In this document: positions 1 through 11,600 of the stretch, piece by piece
Position numbering within the stretch: position 1 is the stretch's first letter
Layout of the letters: each line of letters begins with the position of its first letter
Source of the DNA: Pratylenchus scribneri
Taxonomy: Eukaryota; Nematoda; Chromadorea; Rhabditida; Pratylenchidae
Direction of reading: 5' to 3'
DNA length: 64,000 bases
NCBI GenBank assembly: GCA_030063045.1
Contig: JAQSEB010000011.1
Coordinates: forward strand, 1,426,001 to 1,490,000
The notes under the pieces: generated by a model
The model's input: only the letters and a program-made list of their open reading frames with translations
What the model was told of the DNA's origin: nothing
Database searches by the model: none
Translations under genes and position numbers: made by a program

Positions 1-100
1 AATATAATTTACTCATAAAAATGAAATTTCAAAAAAAATTAAGATTTAAGTCCCTTTTAAAATATTCCAAATATTCATTCACAAATCTCACAATTTATAG

Positions 101-1374
101 AATATTGGTGAAGCTTGCGCTGCCAGTGGATTCAAATTGGATGTGGATTTGGCACTGGCCAATGCCATCAAGCAGCAGACATCCTCAAATGGCCTAATGA
201 ATGATACTGAAGAGCATTACAACATTTCCTGCCTGCTCATCGTGTTCATTGCCATTGGATTGCCTCGGCTTGCCACACTGCCCCAATCCTTTTATAGAGC
301 TTCTATGGCTGGTCAGTTTTTTTTAATTTTTAAATATTCAAAATTAATTTAAAATAATTTTTAAAACCCTCAAAAATTTAGAATAAAATGTAACAAATTT
401 AGTGACCAAAAACAATTCACACACAATCCCATTGGCGGTGAACACATTGGCCGGTGCCCTTTTCTTCCTGCATCAACGTGGCGACACTGCGGATCGAATG
501 CGCGAATTTTTGGCGGTAAGAAGACGAAAAGGGATGGCCATATGCCATTGGTTTAAGCTTTATTTATGAGTAAACTAAATTATTATTTTTGAAAATTATC
601 ACAAAATTAAGATCAAGAAAAAAATAATTTTTATATTTTTCCCAAATAAACTAATTTTTATATATTTTTATATATTATATTATTAAATAAATAAAAAAAC
701 GAATATTTCGACAATTTTTTGATCCCTTTTTGGTCCTTTTTGCAAATTATAATTGAAAAGATCATATGGTCAAGAGGTATAAACGATGGATTAGGAAAAT
801 ATAGACACTCGGGTTCCATACCTTCTAACAATAAATTAATTTTCTCGGGCGATTAGGAACCAGTCGAGCCAAAATTTAAGACTCGTTCTGGGCCGATAAC
901 TCGCCAAAATAATTATTGAAGACTTAAGGTCGCATGGAAGGGCAGATCAAATCCCTTTCTGTGCATTACCCAGTCTTTGAACATTTTTTAAAATTTATTT
1001 GAAAAGAATTTGTAGCCAAGATTAAATATGTAAAATTTTGTCTTTTAAGCTCGCCTCCAGCGGTCTTCTCCAAATTGTGGGCACTCCGGATGCGCAACAT
1101 ATGCAGGAACACCAATCCATTTATTTGATGTTGGACCGATTGGCCAGAAATTCGCCTTGGCTCAACTATGGCCTTCTGGAGCAGGTGAATATTGGGAATT
1201 GAGACAAACAATTTAACATACTATTTATTAAAATAATGATATTTAAATTTAAATATAATTTATTTAATTCAAATTTTATTTCAGTGTTTCCCCTATGCCC
1301 TGGTGCGATCCGCCTTTCTTCATTGCTATCAAAAGGAAGGCACGACGGCGGTCACTTCAAGCAAAACCAATTGA
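101..1374 (+). CDS. gex-3: GEX-3 / NCKAP1 (HEM family) WAVE-complex subunit, C-terminal 182 aa
   Basis: This is the 3' end of a gene that begins before the window. Exons are 101-311, 403-515, 1050-1184 and 1285-1374; phases join correctly and the stop is TGA at 1372. The protein reads EACAASGFKLDVDLAL, then ISCLLIVFIAIGLPRLA, LAGALFFLHQRGDTADRMRE, IYLMLDRLARNSPWLNYG and CFPYALVRSAFLHCYQKEG. This is colinear with the end of NCKAP1/Nap1, whose C-terminus has the same CLLMVFVA, IYLLLDM and CFPYVLLRNAYH-type blocks. The family is a scaffold of the WAVE regulatory complex, which drives Arp2/3-dependent actin branching downstream of Rac; in nematodes GEX-3 is needed for ventral enclosure. The 535-nt intron 516-1049 is AT-rich with nothing recognisable in it. 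The identification rests on remembered family sequence, not on an alignment. Confidence 0.88.
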
Positions 1375-2405
1375 TTTGGGAGAATTATTTGATTAATAAA
1401 TGCACAAAAACCACAAATTTTTGCAGCTTTGCTTTATATAAAAATATTTAGTCGATTTAATTTATTACCCCCTTCCCTTTCCCTCAAATATCCCAAAATG
1501 TAAATTGTCAAATTCCTTCATTAATTTGCGCATTTCTTTCCCCAAAAAGTGCCTCATATTTATTTAAATTTTTTCTTCCATATTTCTTCAAAAAATTGTA
1601 AGCCTAACTTTTTTCCTCTACAACATTTTCGTACATTAAAAATAATTTTAAAACAAAATTCAGAGGAAAAAATGACTCCTAAAATTTTGTCAATTTGATG
1701 AGCCCATTTTAGCGCCTTCCATTCTTTCTATTTTTATATTTTGCCTCCTCTCTTGCCATAACAGAAAAACATTTGGCCCCCATCCAAATCCCAATGCTTT
1801 CACTTTTTTTGATTCTATAAATCCACTTAATACCCATTTTGATGTACCCACCACACATTAACATTAGCAGATATATCCTAATTTAATTTTTGTACATATC
1901 TTCACACATAATCCACCATAAATAATATGCATTTACAATTTATTTATGATAAATAAATAATTAAATTTATTTTATGGGCTATCGATTGGTATATTATAGA
2001 TTTTTACAGACTAAAATTTGGCCAAGTTCTGGCCAAAAAACTATTCGCAAAATTGGATGCTAAAAATAAAAAGAACCAAATAAGAGGAAGAAAAAAACCG
2101 CACGTAAAAATGGGACACAAACAATACAGGTACCCCTTTTTGAACGCATACAAATAATCAACCACAGCACAGAAAATGGCAGATGGCAATAGCAATTCTC
2201 CGCCTTTCATTCGACTTAATTCATTTTTAGCGGCCATCACTATCAAGGGAAAATATAGCCGACAAATGAAAATAATATAATTAACAAATGCTTTATTCAT
2301 TATAAAATATTGCCCAAATTTTATTTATCCACATCTTCTATCTCGCATTCATCTTCTTATTTTCTCTTTCCATCAAAGACATTTTTCAACATTTGGTCAC
2401 CATTA
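1375..2405. other. 3' flank of gex-3 and convergent 3' flank of the EF-hand gene
   Basis: AT-rich sequence without a supported gene. An AATAAA-like signal lies just after the gex-3 stop (about 1393). The two flanking genes converge here. A hydrophobic minus-strand open frame at 2004-2300 has no splice or homology support and is treated as chance. Confidence 0.5.
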
Positions 2406-3045
2406 TCAATTATCATTAGCCGTTATTAATTTGTCCAACCCCATGTCCATTTCCATCTTGTTCAGCATGCCATCCCCATTTTGATCGCATTTTTTAATCA
2501 ATATTTCCATCATCAACTTCATATAGGCCTCCGCTAGTTCAGCATCCACAGTTGCTAAGTATTGTTCCCGTTCGGTGGAATTCATATTTTTGATGTGCTT
2601 TTCCAAAAAATATGGGCTCATCACTTCTATGCCATAAAGATACAGCTCTTGACGGGTCAAATTTCCATCCTATGGGCGAATATAATTATTGAGAAAGGAA
2701 TCCAATTTAATTGCAATTTACTTTGTCCCCGTCAATTGCATCGAATAATTCATCGAGCATTTCCTTCGATTCGGCCAAGGTCACGTTGGAAGTGTGGAAT
2801 TTCTTTTCAAAATCCAGAAAGAGGGCTTTGAAATTGAAGAGAAGAGAAAAGAAATCAATCAATTCGGATTCATTGGAATTGGAACTGCTGCTGGCGGGCA
2901 TTTCCATTTGGATGTTAGCACTGTCATTGCCAAAGTTGGTGTTGTTCATCATTGGCATGCCAGAAATTGTTGGCATCATTTGGCCAACAATGAAGAAGAT
3001 GAAAATGGGGCAAAAGAGGAAAATTAATGGGTTGATGGAAAACAT
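2406..3045 (-). CDS. secreted two-EF-hand calcium-binding protein, 195 aa
   Basis: Two exons on the minus strand: 3045-2722 (starting at ATG 3045) and 2669-2406 (stop at 2406). The donor is GTAAAT and the acceptor CCATAG. The splice falls inside the first EF-hand and completes a canonical loop, DGDKDGNLTRQE, with Asp at positions 1, 3 and 5 and Glu at 12. The second loop, DQNGDGMLNKME, is also canonical. The N-terminus MFSINPLIFLFCPIFIFFI is strongly hydrophobic and fits a signal peptide. A Ser/Asn-rich stretch (ASSSSNSNESE) and a helical segment precede the EF-hands. The pairing suggests a calcium-binding protein of the secretory pathway or extracellular space. I cannot assign a family beyond the EF-hand fold. 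The in-frame ATG at 3129 would place polar residues ahead of the signal peptide and looks less likely. Confidence 0.72.
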
Positions 3046-3689
3046 TATTTGGAGGATAAAATGAATTGATAATAAAAATTGGAATGGAAAGAAATGAAAG
3101 TGAAATGAAATAAAATGGGACATATACATGGAAATAAAATAGGTTTAGGGGGAATAAATTGAATAAATCAACGACAAATTCCGATGATGGACGAAAATGA
3201 TGAAAATAAACGAATTGGCGGCTTTAATTTAAAAAAAGAGTGGGTGGATTTTTAAGAAAAATGGAACACGTCAATGATGGCAAAAAACGAAAGAATTTTA
3301 ATAGAATATTAAAAGGGGAATCATATATTAGCATAATTTTCCTCCAATCAAAAAAGTCGGCAATCAATTAGTATTTCCATTTTTATTTTAATAAAATAAT
3401 GAATATAAAACAATGAAAGGATGGATAAGAAGGATTCAATTGGAATCAATAAAACAAAATAAAATGGCCAAATCCATTTATCCCTACACATTTTCTTGCG
3501 CACTTAGTTCTTTTCGTCTCCTTCGATTCTAAAAATGGCCGATGCTTTCCATGCATTCCGCCTAACAAAATTCGCTCTTTTCCTCTAAGTTTTTGTCTTA
3601 ATATTGTTGCTTTATTTATAGGCGAAATAATAATTTTGTTGATGGTCAAAATGTTGAGAATGATGAATTAGCACAAAAATATTTGGACA

Positions 3690-4840
3690 ACAGGTTCAAA
3701 ATGAAATGAATGGAAATAATTTTGCAACCATTAAATTAGCCAAGCATTGATCATCATCATCCAAGAGTGAATTAAAAAGTTGACCGCAAATATGACCATT
3801 AACCAATGCAAATTCCGCATCAAGATTTCCATTTTCACGACAAATTCCAACAAAATTCTTGATGAATTGGTCAATGTTTTCTGTTGGCCAAAGCACAAAA
3901 TGGCCGGATAATTTATGAAAAATTTTTCTGGAATATTGGAAGGTGAAATCCATTAAAAATTGAAAAAAATAAAATCCCAAAAATTTTGTCGGCAAAACCA
4001 GTTTATTGTGCAACCAACATTAAATTTCAAGGGGAAAATAACTAAAAGCTTCCCCTTTTTCCCCTCAAAATTTGTTCATTTCCTTTGTAAATTTAATTAA
4101 ACATTATTCGATTTAAGCCTTTAAAAGTTCGCTGTAATCATTGACCCACAATCTTCGGTTAAAGAATTCTGTTGGTTCGGCAATTTGTTGCTCAAAGTCA
4201 GCTCCGGATTTCAGCCTTGTCTCCTTTTCCAATTTCCATCCACGCATGAATTCCTCTTCGCATTCCCACAAGCCATGCAATCTTTGCGTTGCACGAAATT
4301 CTCCAGAAAATTTCCATCTCGGTTGGGCGACTGCCATTTTATCACAAAGGCATCCCCTTGAGTTAGCCATCAACAACAAAAGGGGAAGAGTTGATCCGGT
4401 GTGTACGAACCAAAAAGGGTAAAATAGGGGTCTAAAATTTGTGCGCCAAACCCCGAATTTGCTATTTGGTGCCCCCCAATTTGCCGCACCAAAATTTGTC
4501 AGCAACAACGATGTGTTGTGCTGGAGAATGGAGGGCTAGCTGCTGATTTCGGTGGTCTTGGGAACCGCAATATAACAAAAATTTGGGTCAGTGAAAGGAA
4601 TGAATGAATGGGTTTGATGGGGGATGGATATATTTGCAAGGAATTCTGTTGGGGGAAAGATATTGCGGGAAAATAAGGGGAAAATGAGGAGATGACTTGG
4701 AGATTGGAGGAATTTACTGCTATAAGGATTGTGCCACCTTCTCATGTAGCGGAGAGAAAGGACCGCAGGAAGTGTGAAAATTGTGACGAGAATCCTTTGG
4801 CATTCGAGAATGCTACCCAATAAAGAATATATCATTCACT
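3690..4840 (-). CDS. unidentified minus-strand open stretches, possible diverged gene
   Basis: Three stop-free minus-strand stretches follow one another: 4835-4536, 4508-4113 and 4013-3696. The middle one ends in a charged, protein-like sequence (RLHGLWECEEEFMRGWKLEK ... RRLWVNDYSELLKA, stop at 4113). The last contains SGHFVLWPTENIDQFIKNF and CRENGNLDAEFALVNGHICG after a plausible acceptor (ATATTCCAG near 3931). I cannot join them into one convincing model and recognise no domain. They could be exons of one or two fast-evolving nematode genes, a decayed gene, or chance. Confidence 0.25.
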
Positions 4841-6029
4841 CAGCCAAATCAATTTGCGCGGGGATAAAGTGATAAACACTTTTATTGCTTTTTACAATAT
4901 TGACTTCTGCCATGCGCATATACCTAATTAAAAGAGTGTGCAGTGTGGGTCAAATTAAATGGGAATATTCCAATATGCCATCCAATAATTTATGAAAATA
5001 TTTGGTGTCTTTCCTCCAGCAAGATTCTTTAACAGAACCCTGAACGGATTCTGCCACATTCATCAATCAAAATATAATTTCATTATTTCTAGCCGTTCAT
5101 TTACCATTCCGGAATATTCCCATCACTTATGAACATTTTAGCAATTCGTCATTATTTCGGCAAAAAAAATTCTTCACCCATTTCGCTGATTAATGATTAG
5201 CCGTTCTCACCATTTTTCATTGAATTAGCCTCATCCTTGATCCATAACTACCTTTATTGTTGGTTCGCTTTTTACATTGTTTCAGTCAATTCTACCTGAA
5301 TTTAATTACCCCAGTAATCTGATCAATCCAAAGATTAATTGAATTTAAAAGCATTTGTCTGACCAACAACTTTAACGGACTTCCCCAAATTATAATCGAA
5401 CATTCCAATGAATTTATGTTTTTTTACCTTTTTCCTCATTTGGTATAGCCATGACATTGTTTGTTATGCATTTTTTGCGGCGGGGACGGAGGCTTATTGA
5501 CCTTCGACGGCTGCTGCTGGCCTCCTCAAGTCCAATTATCCTCCCTTACCTTTATACATTCACCACCAAAACTCCTCGAAAAAGTCCAGTTTCTTCCCTC
5601 AACATCAACACCTTCATCATTACACACATTGCTGCCAGTCACCCCAAATTTTTTCTACGTTAAACCCGAATCTGTTTCCCAACAAAAATCCAATTGCCAT
5701 CACTGCCTTCTTCTTTTTCCCACTCCACAATGTCATGCGAATGATTTGCCTCATTCATTGCAGTATCCACACACTGTGAGGCAATGAAAAATTGGCTGTC
5801 ACCGTGAACGGCACGGAATGAGGCAAAATTTGCATGAATCCCAATAATTCGTTCATCTTCTTCTCAAATTATTAGATTAGCTAATAAATAAAAATAAATT
5901 CATTTAATTTTTCTAATATCCATTTTTAAGTTGTTTTTTTTAAATTACAATTACAATCCCTCAATTTAAATTCCGGATTGATGTTTTAAAATCCTCATTG
6001 AATTGCAAAAATCTTGAATTTAATTGAAA
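4841..6029. other. intergenic DNA before the first repeat array
   Basis: No supported gene. Part of 5451-5787 is pyrimidine-rich and open on the plus strand, but its translations show no domain and no splice context. Nothing else is recognisable. Confidence 0.4.
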
Positions 6030-7176
6030 ATGTTTTACAATCCTCAATTACAATCCAAATGTTTTACAATCCTCAATTACAATCCAAATGTTTTACAATC
6101 CTCAATTACAATCCAAATGTTTTACAATCCTCAATTACAATTCAAATGTTTTACAATTCTCAATTACAATCCAAATGTTTTACAATTCTCAATTACAATC
6201 CAAATGTTTTACAATTCTCAATTACAATCCAAATGTTTTACAATTCTCAATTACAATCCAAATATTTTACAATCCTCAATTACAATTCAAATGTTTTACA
6301 ATTCTCAATTACAATCCAAATGTTTTACAATTCTCAATTACAATCCAAATGTTTTACAATCCTCAATTACAATCAAAATGTTTTACAATCCTCAATTACA
6401 ATCCAAATATTTTACAATCCTCAATTACAATCCAAATGTTTTACAATCCTCAATTACAATCAAAATGTTTTACAATCCTCAATTACAATCCAAATATTTT
6501 ACAATCCTCAATTACAATCAAAATGTTTTACAATCCTCAATTACAATCCAAATATTTTACAATCCTCAATTACAATCCAAATGTTTTACAATCCTCAATT
6601 ACAATCCAAATGTTTTACAATCCTCAATTACAATTCAAATGTTTTACAATCCTCAATTACAATTCAAATGTTTTACAATCCTCAATTACAATCCAAATGT
6701 TTTACAATTCTCAATTACAATCCAAATGTTTTACAATCCTCAATTACAATTCAAATGTTTTACAATCCTCAATTACAATCAAAATGTTTTACAATTCTCA
6801 ATTACAATCCAAATGTTTTACAATCCTCAATTACAATCCAAATGTTTTACAATCCTCAATTACAATCCAAATGTTTTACAATCCTCAATTACAATTCAAA
6901 TGTTTTACAATCCTCAATTACAATCAAAATGTTTTACAATCCTCAATTACAATTCAAATGTTTTACAATCCTCAATTACAATCCAAATGTTTTACAATCC
7001 TCAATTACAATCAAAATGTTTTACAATCCTCAATTACAATTCAAATGTTTTACAATCCTCAATTACAATCCAAATGTTTTACAATCCTCAATTACAATCA
7101 AAATGTTTTACAATCCTCAATTACAATCCAAATATTTTACAATCCTCAATTACAATCCACAAATGTTTTACAATTC
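6030..7176 (+). repeat. tandem array 1: 29-bp unit, about 40 copies
   Basis: Head-to-tail copies of a 29-bp unit built as TTTTACAAT + CCTCAATTACAAT + CCAAATG, with substitutions at a few positions (CCTC/TCTC, CCAAAT/TCAAAT/CAAAAT, ATG/ATA). Because 29 is not a multiple of three, translation cycles through all frames every 87 nt. All three plus frames stay open for over 1 kb and give the same periodic peptide (MFYNPQLQSK, CFTILNYNPN, VLQSSITIQ). This is a by-product of the repeat and not evidence of a protein. The array lies about 1.15 kb upstream of the cadherin start codon. The same family recurs at 28727-31036 and, in a 16-bp form, at 39973-40448. Confidence 0.95.
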
Positions 7177-8325
7177 ATCCAATAAATTCTTCCTTTATAT
7201 TTTCATTGAAAACATTTATTTTGATTGTTGATAAAAAATACAACAAAACATTCATAGAATTTGGCCTCCATTAAATTTTAATTAATTTACTCAAAAATAT
7301 ATTTTTATTTTTTCATACCCATTTTTTTCTTTCCGTTTAAAATTTATTTGAATCGTGATTGCTCCAATTTTCTCGCAATTGTGAAAATCGCGCAGTTGGT
7401 GCGAGTATTTTCCATTCACCTTTCTGCCCATTCAATCTCGATACTTTCCCTTCGGTTTACCACCCACCAAAAAAGGGTTTAAAGGGGATTGAAAGGTGCT
7501 CTCTCCCCACTCCTCAAATGGAACAATGGAAATCGACGACGGCACCATATATGTGCGGTGCACAAAAATACACAATCAACGGAATGAATTCGGTGGAAAA
7601 GAATCGCAGCATCCGAAAATGGCGTGCGCTATAACCGTTTTTTTTCACCCCCATCGAATAACGTTTTTATTTTCCACAATGGTCTTATAAAAGAAAAAAC
7701 AAAATTCGTTTTTCTTGAACGGATCTTTAATAAGGGAAAGTGCAACAATTTTTAAGTGGGATGGATTATTATTTTTATGGATTTTTCCATCAAATAAGCA
7801 CTAAATTTAGTCCTGAATCCCCAAATTATTATGAGCCTTCTGGAATCTTTTCTAAACCAAGAGGCGTAAAATTTTCCAATTATAAGAAGGTGAATGAAAA
7901 AGAGGGATTAAGCAGGATTGGCCGACTTTTTTATGTCCTTCAATCCCGCTTAGCGGGATTGAAGGACATAAAAAAGTCGGCCAATCCTCCTCTTTTTGAC
8001 TGCGCGAACACAACAAATCCAAATCAACCACTCGCCTTTTTGCGCAACAATAATCCAATCATGCGGCCCCATTCCTCATCAAATGAATCACCCACTAACA
8101 TATATTTCTGCATGATTTGCCGTGAGCATCTTCTGCCTAATTTCCAGAAAAAATGGGCTAAAAATACAATTTATTGAATAGAATTTTGCCCATTTTTCGT
8201 CATTTATTTATTTTACCTTTAATTCTTTGTTAATTTTTCCGCTATTTCTTAGTCCTCCCTATTAAAATTCAGAGTAAAGAAAAGAATTGGATAAAAACAA
8301 GAAAAAATGGATAATTAATTCCTCC
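7177..8325. other. region upstream of the cadherin gene (promoter/5' UTR expected)
   Basis: Contains a near-perfect palindrome (7914-7988, listed separately) and no convincing exon. AAATTCAG at 8264-8271, about 55 nt before the ATG, could be a splice or trans-splice acceptor. A long open frame across 7740-8177 reads through the palindrome and is not credible as a gene. Confidence 0.4.
7914..7988. repeat. perfect 37-bp inverted repeat with a 1-nt spacer
   Basis: The left arm 7914-7950 (AGGATTGGCCGAC ... CAATCCCGCT) is the exact reverse complement of the right arm 7952-7988, separated by a single T at 7951. A perfect 75-nt snapback in AT-rich DNA is far beyond chance. It could form a cruciform, or a very stable hairpin if transcribed. 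It sits about 340 bp upstream of the cadherin start codon. Confidence 0.95.
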
Positions 8326-8673
8326 ATGAAAAAAGTCGTCACGTCAAAAATGTTGCCACCGACATTCCGACGCCAAAAGAATGGCACCAATCATCATCAT
8401 TATCGTCGTATTCATCTTCTTCTTTTCCTTCTCATTTTCATCATTTTTCCCACAATTTGCTTGGGTGCCCGTCAAAAGGCAGCAAAATCGCATCATCCTC
8501 AAAAAAATGGCGCCATCGGCCACATTTGCCTGTTCCCCGAGGCCAGCGATCGGCAATTCTTTTTCGACATCCGTCCAGACACACCGCCTCGTTCAATCAT
8601 TCTGGATACGGTGGTGGAGCCGGCAGATGCCAAATTGACCGTTGCCAATGTTCGATCCAATAATTTGCCCGAG
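8326..8673 (+). other. cadherin first coding exon with signal peptide
   Basis: Residues 1-116 of the cadherin. A basic, His-rich leader is followed by a strongly hydrophobic core, IHLLLFLLIFIIFPTICLGA, with a likely cleavage site after CLGA (about residue 48). I chose the ATG at 8326; the in-frame ATG at 8350 would give a shorter n-region and is also possible. Confidence 0.7.
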
Positions 8674-11600
8674 GTGAATAAATGCTTTTTTTTGATGTAA
8701 TTAACTCTGTTGACATATCAAAAAGTTACTTTTAAATTTTTATAGATAAAAAAGAATTAATTGTAATAATTTTTTAGATAGTTTGGTGCAAGAAATGTTA
8801 TAAATTCAATGAAAAAATCCCAGAATGATTTTTTCATTTAATATCCTAAAGAGTGTCATATCGGAGGATATTGTATATATTCAATAATTAATTATAAATT
8901 TAATTGAATGAATTGAATCAAATGAAATGAAAACACAATGGAGAATTCGATGGAATAAAAAAATCCAAAAAATTTCCATGTTTTTATTTAGTTTCCCAAA
9001 AAGTATATTCAAAAATATTTCATAAAGTTATATGGAAGAATTGCAATTAATTGAAGCTTGAAAGAGTTAGCCGCATATAATTTAGTATGGAAAATATACA
9101 AAAATAACAAATCCGAATTTCTATTTAATTTTAATGTCATGAAAGTGTCAAAAACCAATAATGGGATGATCCAAATTTAAGAAAAATTTATAAAAAAAAA
9201 ATATTTTAAATTATTTTGCCAATTCTTTCATATTCATTATTAAATTTGAAGGATGTTAATGTTGACGGTTGGCTTTCGCTGGACAAACGTGCCAATGGCC
9301 AATTTTTGGTGCACACCACCGACCGGCACATCAATTTGCCACCCTACCCATCGGCCATCAATGAAACGCTGCTTTACGTGACCGTCCAATGCAATGGCCG
9401 CCTTTACCCGTTGATGACCGTCCGAATTCGGGCACAAAATGCCAACTCACCCGAATGGATTGGTGCACCCGGAGAAAGACGGCCCGTGGAAATGGCCATT
9501 CCAAAGGTGTGTTTGAGAGGAAAACATTAAATTTGAATTTTTCAATGAATATTAGTTTCAAATTTAACAAATTTAATATTTTTTAATAGCCATTATTGGA
9601 ATGAATTGATAGAGAGTGGAAGATCAAATTAATTTTTCAATTGGGTTTTAGCGTTAATTTTTTCAAATTTATTATCATCAACTAGTTCTGATTGAAATGA
9701 ATGAATTAATTAAGAAAGAATACATATATAATGAATATGATGAAGCAAAAATTAATATAAAAAAGGCAATATTAGTCAAAATCGGGTAATTTTTCAAATG
9801 AATACTATATTACCATTTTATATCCTTTGATTGGGAAGAATTTATTAGAAAAGAATTAGTGTTTTTGGTAGAAATTGTAAAAAATTATACCAAAAAAGCC
9901 AAAAACATGCAAAAAATTTCGAAGTTTTCGTTTTGTGGCCATAATTTCTGGCCAATTACAATTACATTTTTGATTAATTATTTTGATATCAAAGCATTTT
10001 GAAAGAACTTAACACAACAATATAACTTTTATAAATAACTTGAAAGATTTCGGAAATATTAAACCAAAAAATGCAGAATTAACATAGCAATTTAAGTTAA
10101 TAAATTATTATTTTCTCCCATAGAATGCCCAATCCGGTGCCCTATTCCCAATTCCCCTGTTGGCATTGGACCCGGACCCAGCCGACCATTATGCCCTCAA
10201 ATTTTCCATTGCGCCTCCACACGATCGCGATTTTGCCTTGGATTTGGCCGATCAATCTTCTCTGTCCATTTCCGATCAAGTCCAATTGCTGGCCAAATTG
10301 CCATCGCCGCCATATTCAAGGCGGATTGAGCATTGGCGGGCACAACAATTTCCACCACAACTCCGCCTGAAGCTGATCAATCCAAAAGTGTTGTTATTGA
10401 ACAATAAACAACCACATTTGTTGGTGAATATCACCGCAAAGGTACTCAAAACACATTCATTTTTATTTTCAATAAATGATTAAACGGCACACAATAAATG
10501 ATACTTTACCTTTTGGTCATTATTTTATTAGCACAAGAAAAATTGATATTTGACTAACCGCCACAATTAATAATTCTAAAATCCTATATCCTATTATTAT
10601 TTTATTATTAAGCAAAATTTGAGAAGAAGATTGTTTTCTGTCTTACAGTAGTAGCTCCCTCCTATGCGATGATGGTGCCTTTAGGCAATATCCATCAACA
10701 AGGGAATAGAGTGTTCTTTTGAGCCATCTTCATGTTTCCTTTGCCCCCTATCTACATCTACAGTATATTTGGCAAGAAACTTTGCCGCTGGAAACATCTC
10801 TATAAGACTAATTTTTATTAACCCCTTTGAACTTTAGTAATCAAATATCTAACAATTTGACCAAATTATATATCACTTTACTTTTGGTCAATATCAGCTA
10901 AGAAAATGGACATTTAATTAACAACAAGAATTTTTTCTAATGCTAAAATCCTATATCCTATTATTATTTTATTATGGAGCAAATTTTGGGTAGAAGACGT
11001 TTTCTGTCATCTGTCTTACAGTAATAGGTAGCTCCTCTGTGATGATGGAGCCTTTAGGCAAAATTCAGTATCCACCAACAAGGGAAGAGAGTGTTCTTTT
11101 GATTAGCCATCTTCATGTTTCCTTTGCCCCCTATCTACATCTACAGTATATTTGGCAAGAAACTTTGCCGCTGGAAACATCTCTAAAAGCCTCTATAATT
11201 CTTTATTAATTGCTAGGAACTTTAGTAACCAAATATTTAACAATATGGCTGAATAATATATATTCTTTTCACATCAAATGCCATTAATTAAAATGATTTT
11301 TAAAGGCAGTCCAATGCCACTTTTCTTTTTCAATTAAATAAAAATTAATTTACTAAAAAAACAAACAAATTTACTAATTAAATAAAAAAAAATCACAAAT
11401 TTATTTTAAGCGAAATCAATATAAAAATAAATGAAAATAGGCAAAAATTTGGGAAATCAGAATATTTCAGAGGATTTTCCTTTAGGCAAAGAAAATATGG
11501 AGGGAAAACTATACGATTTTCTGTACTTTTATGTTCCTTTTTTCCATAGGACAACGATGGCGAACCCGAAAGCCGTCAAAGTTGGATTCAACTGAAATTG

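Noticed and set aside
2004..2300. 98-residue hydrophobic minus-strand open frame
   Set aside because: AT-rich sequence gives Phe/Leu/Ile-rich frames by chance; it lies in the 3' flank of the EF-hand gene without splice support.
6014..7274. Long open frames in all three plus frames encoding a periodic peptide
   Set aside because: They are a direct consequence of the stop-free 29-bp repeat. There is no start context, splicing or domain, and the same peptide appears in every frame.
7740..8177. 145-residue open frame upstream of the cadherin gene
   Set aside because: It runs straight through a perfect 75-nt palindrome, so its middle is a forced mirror translation.
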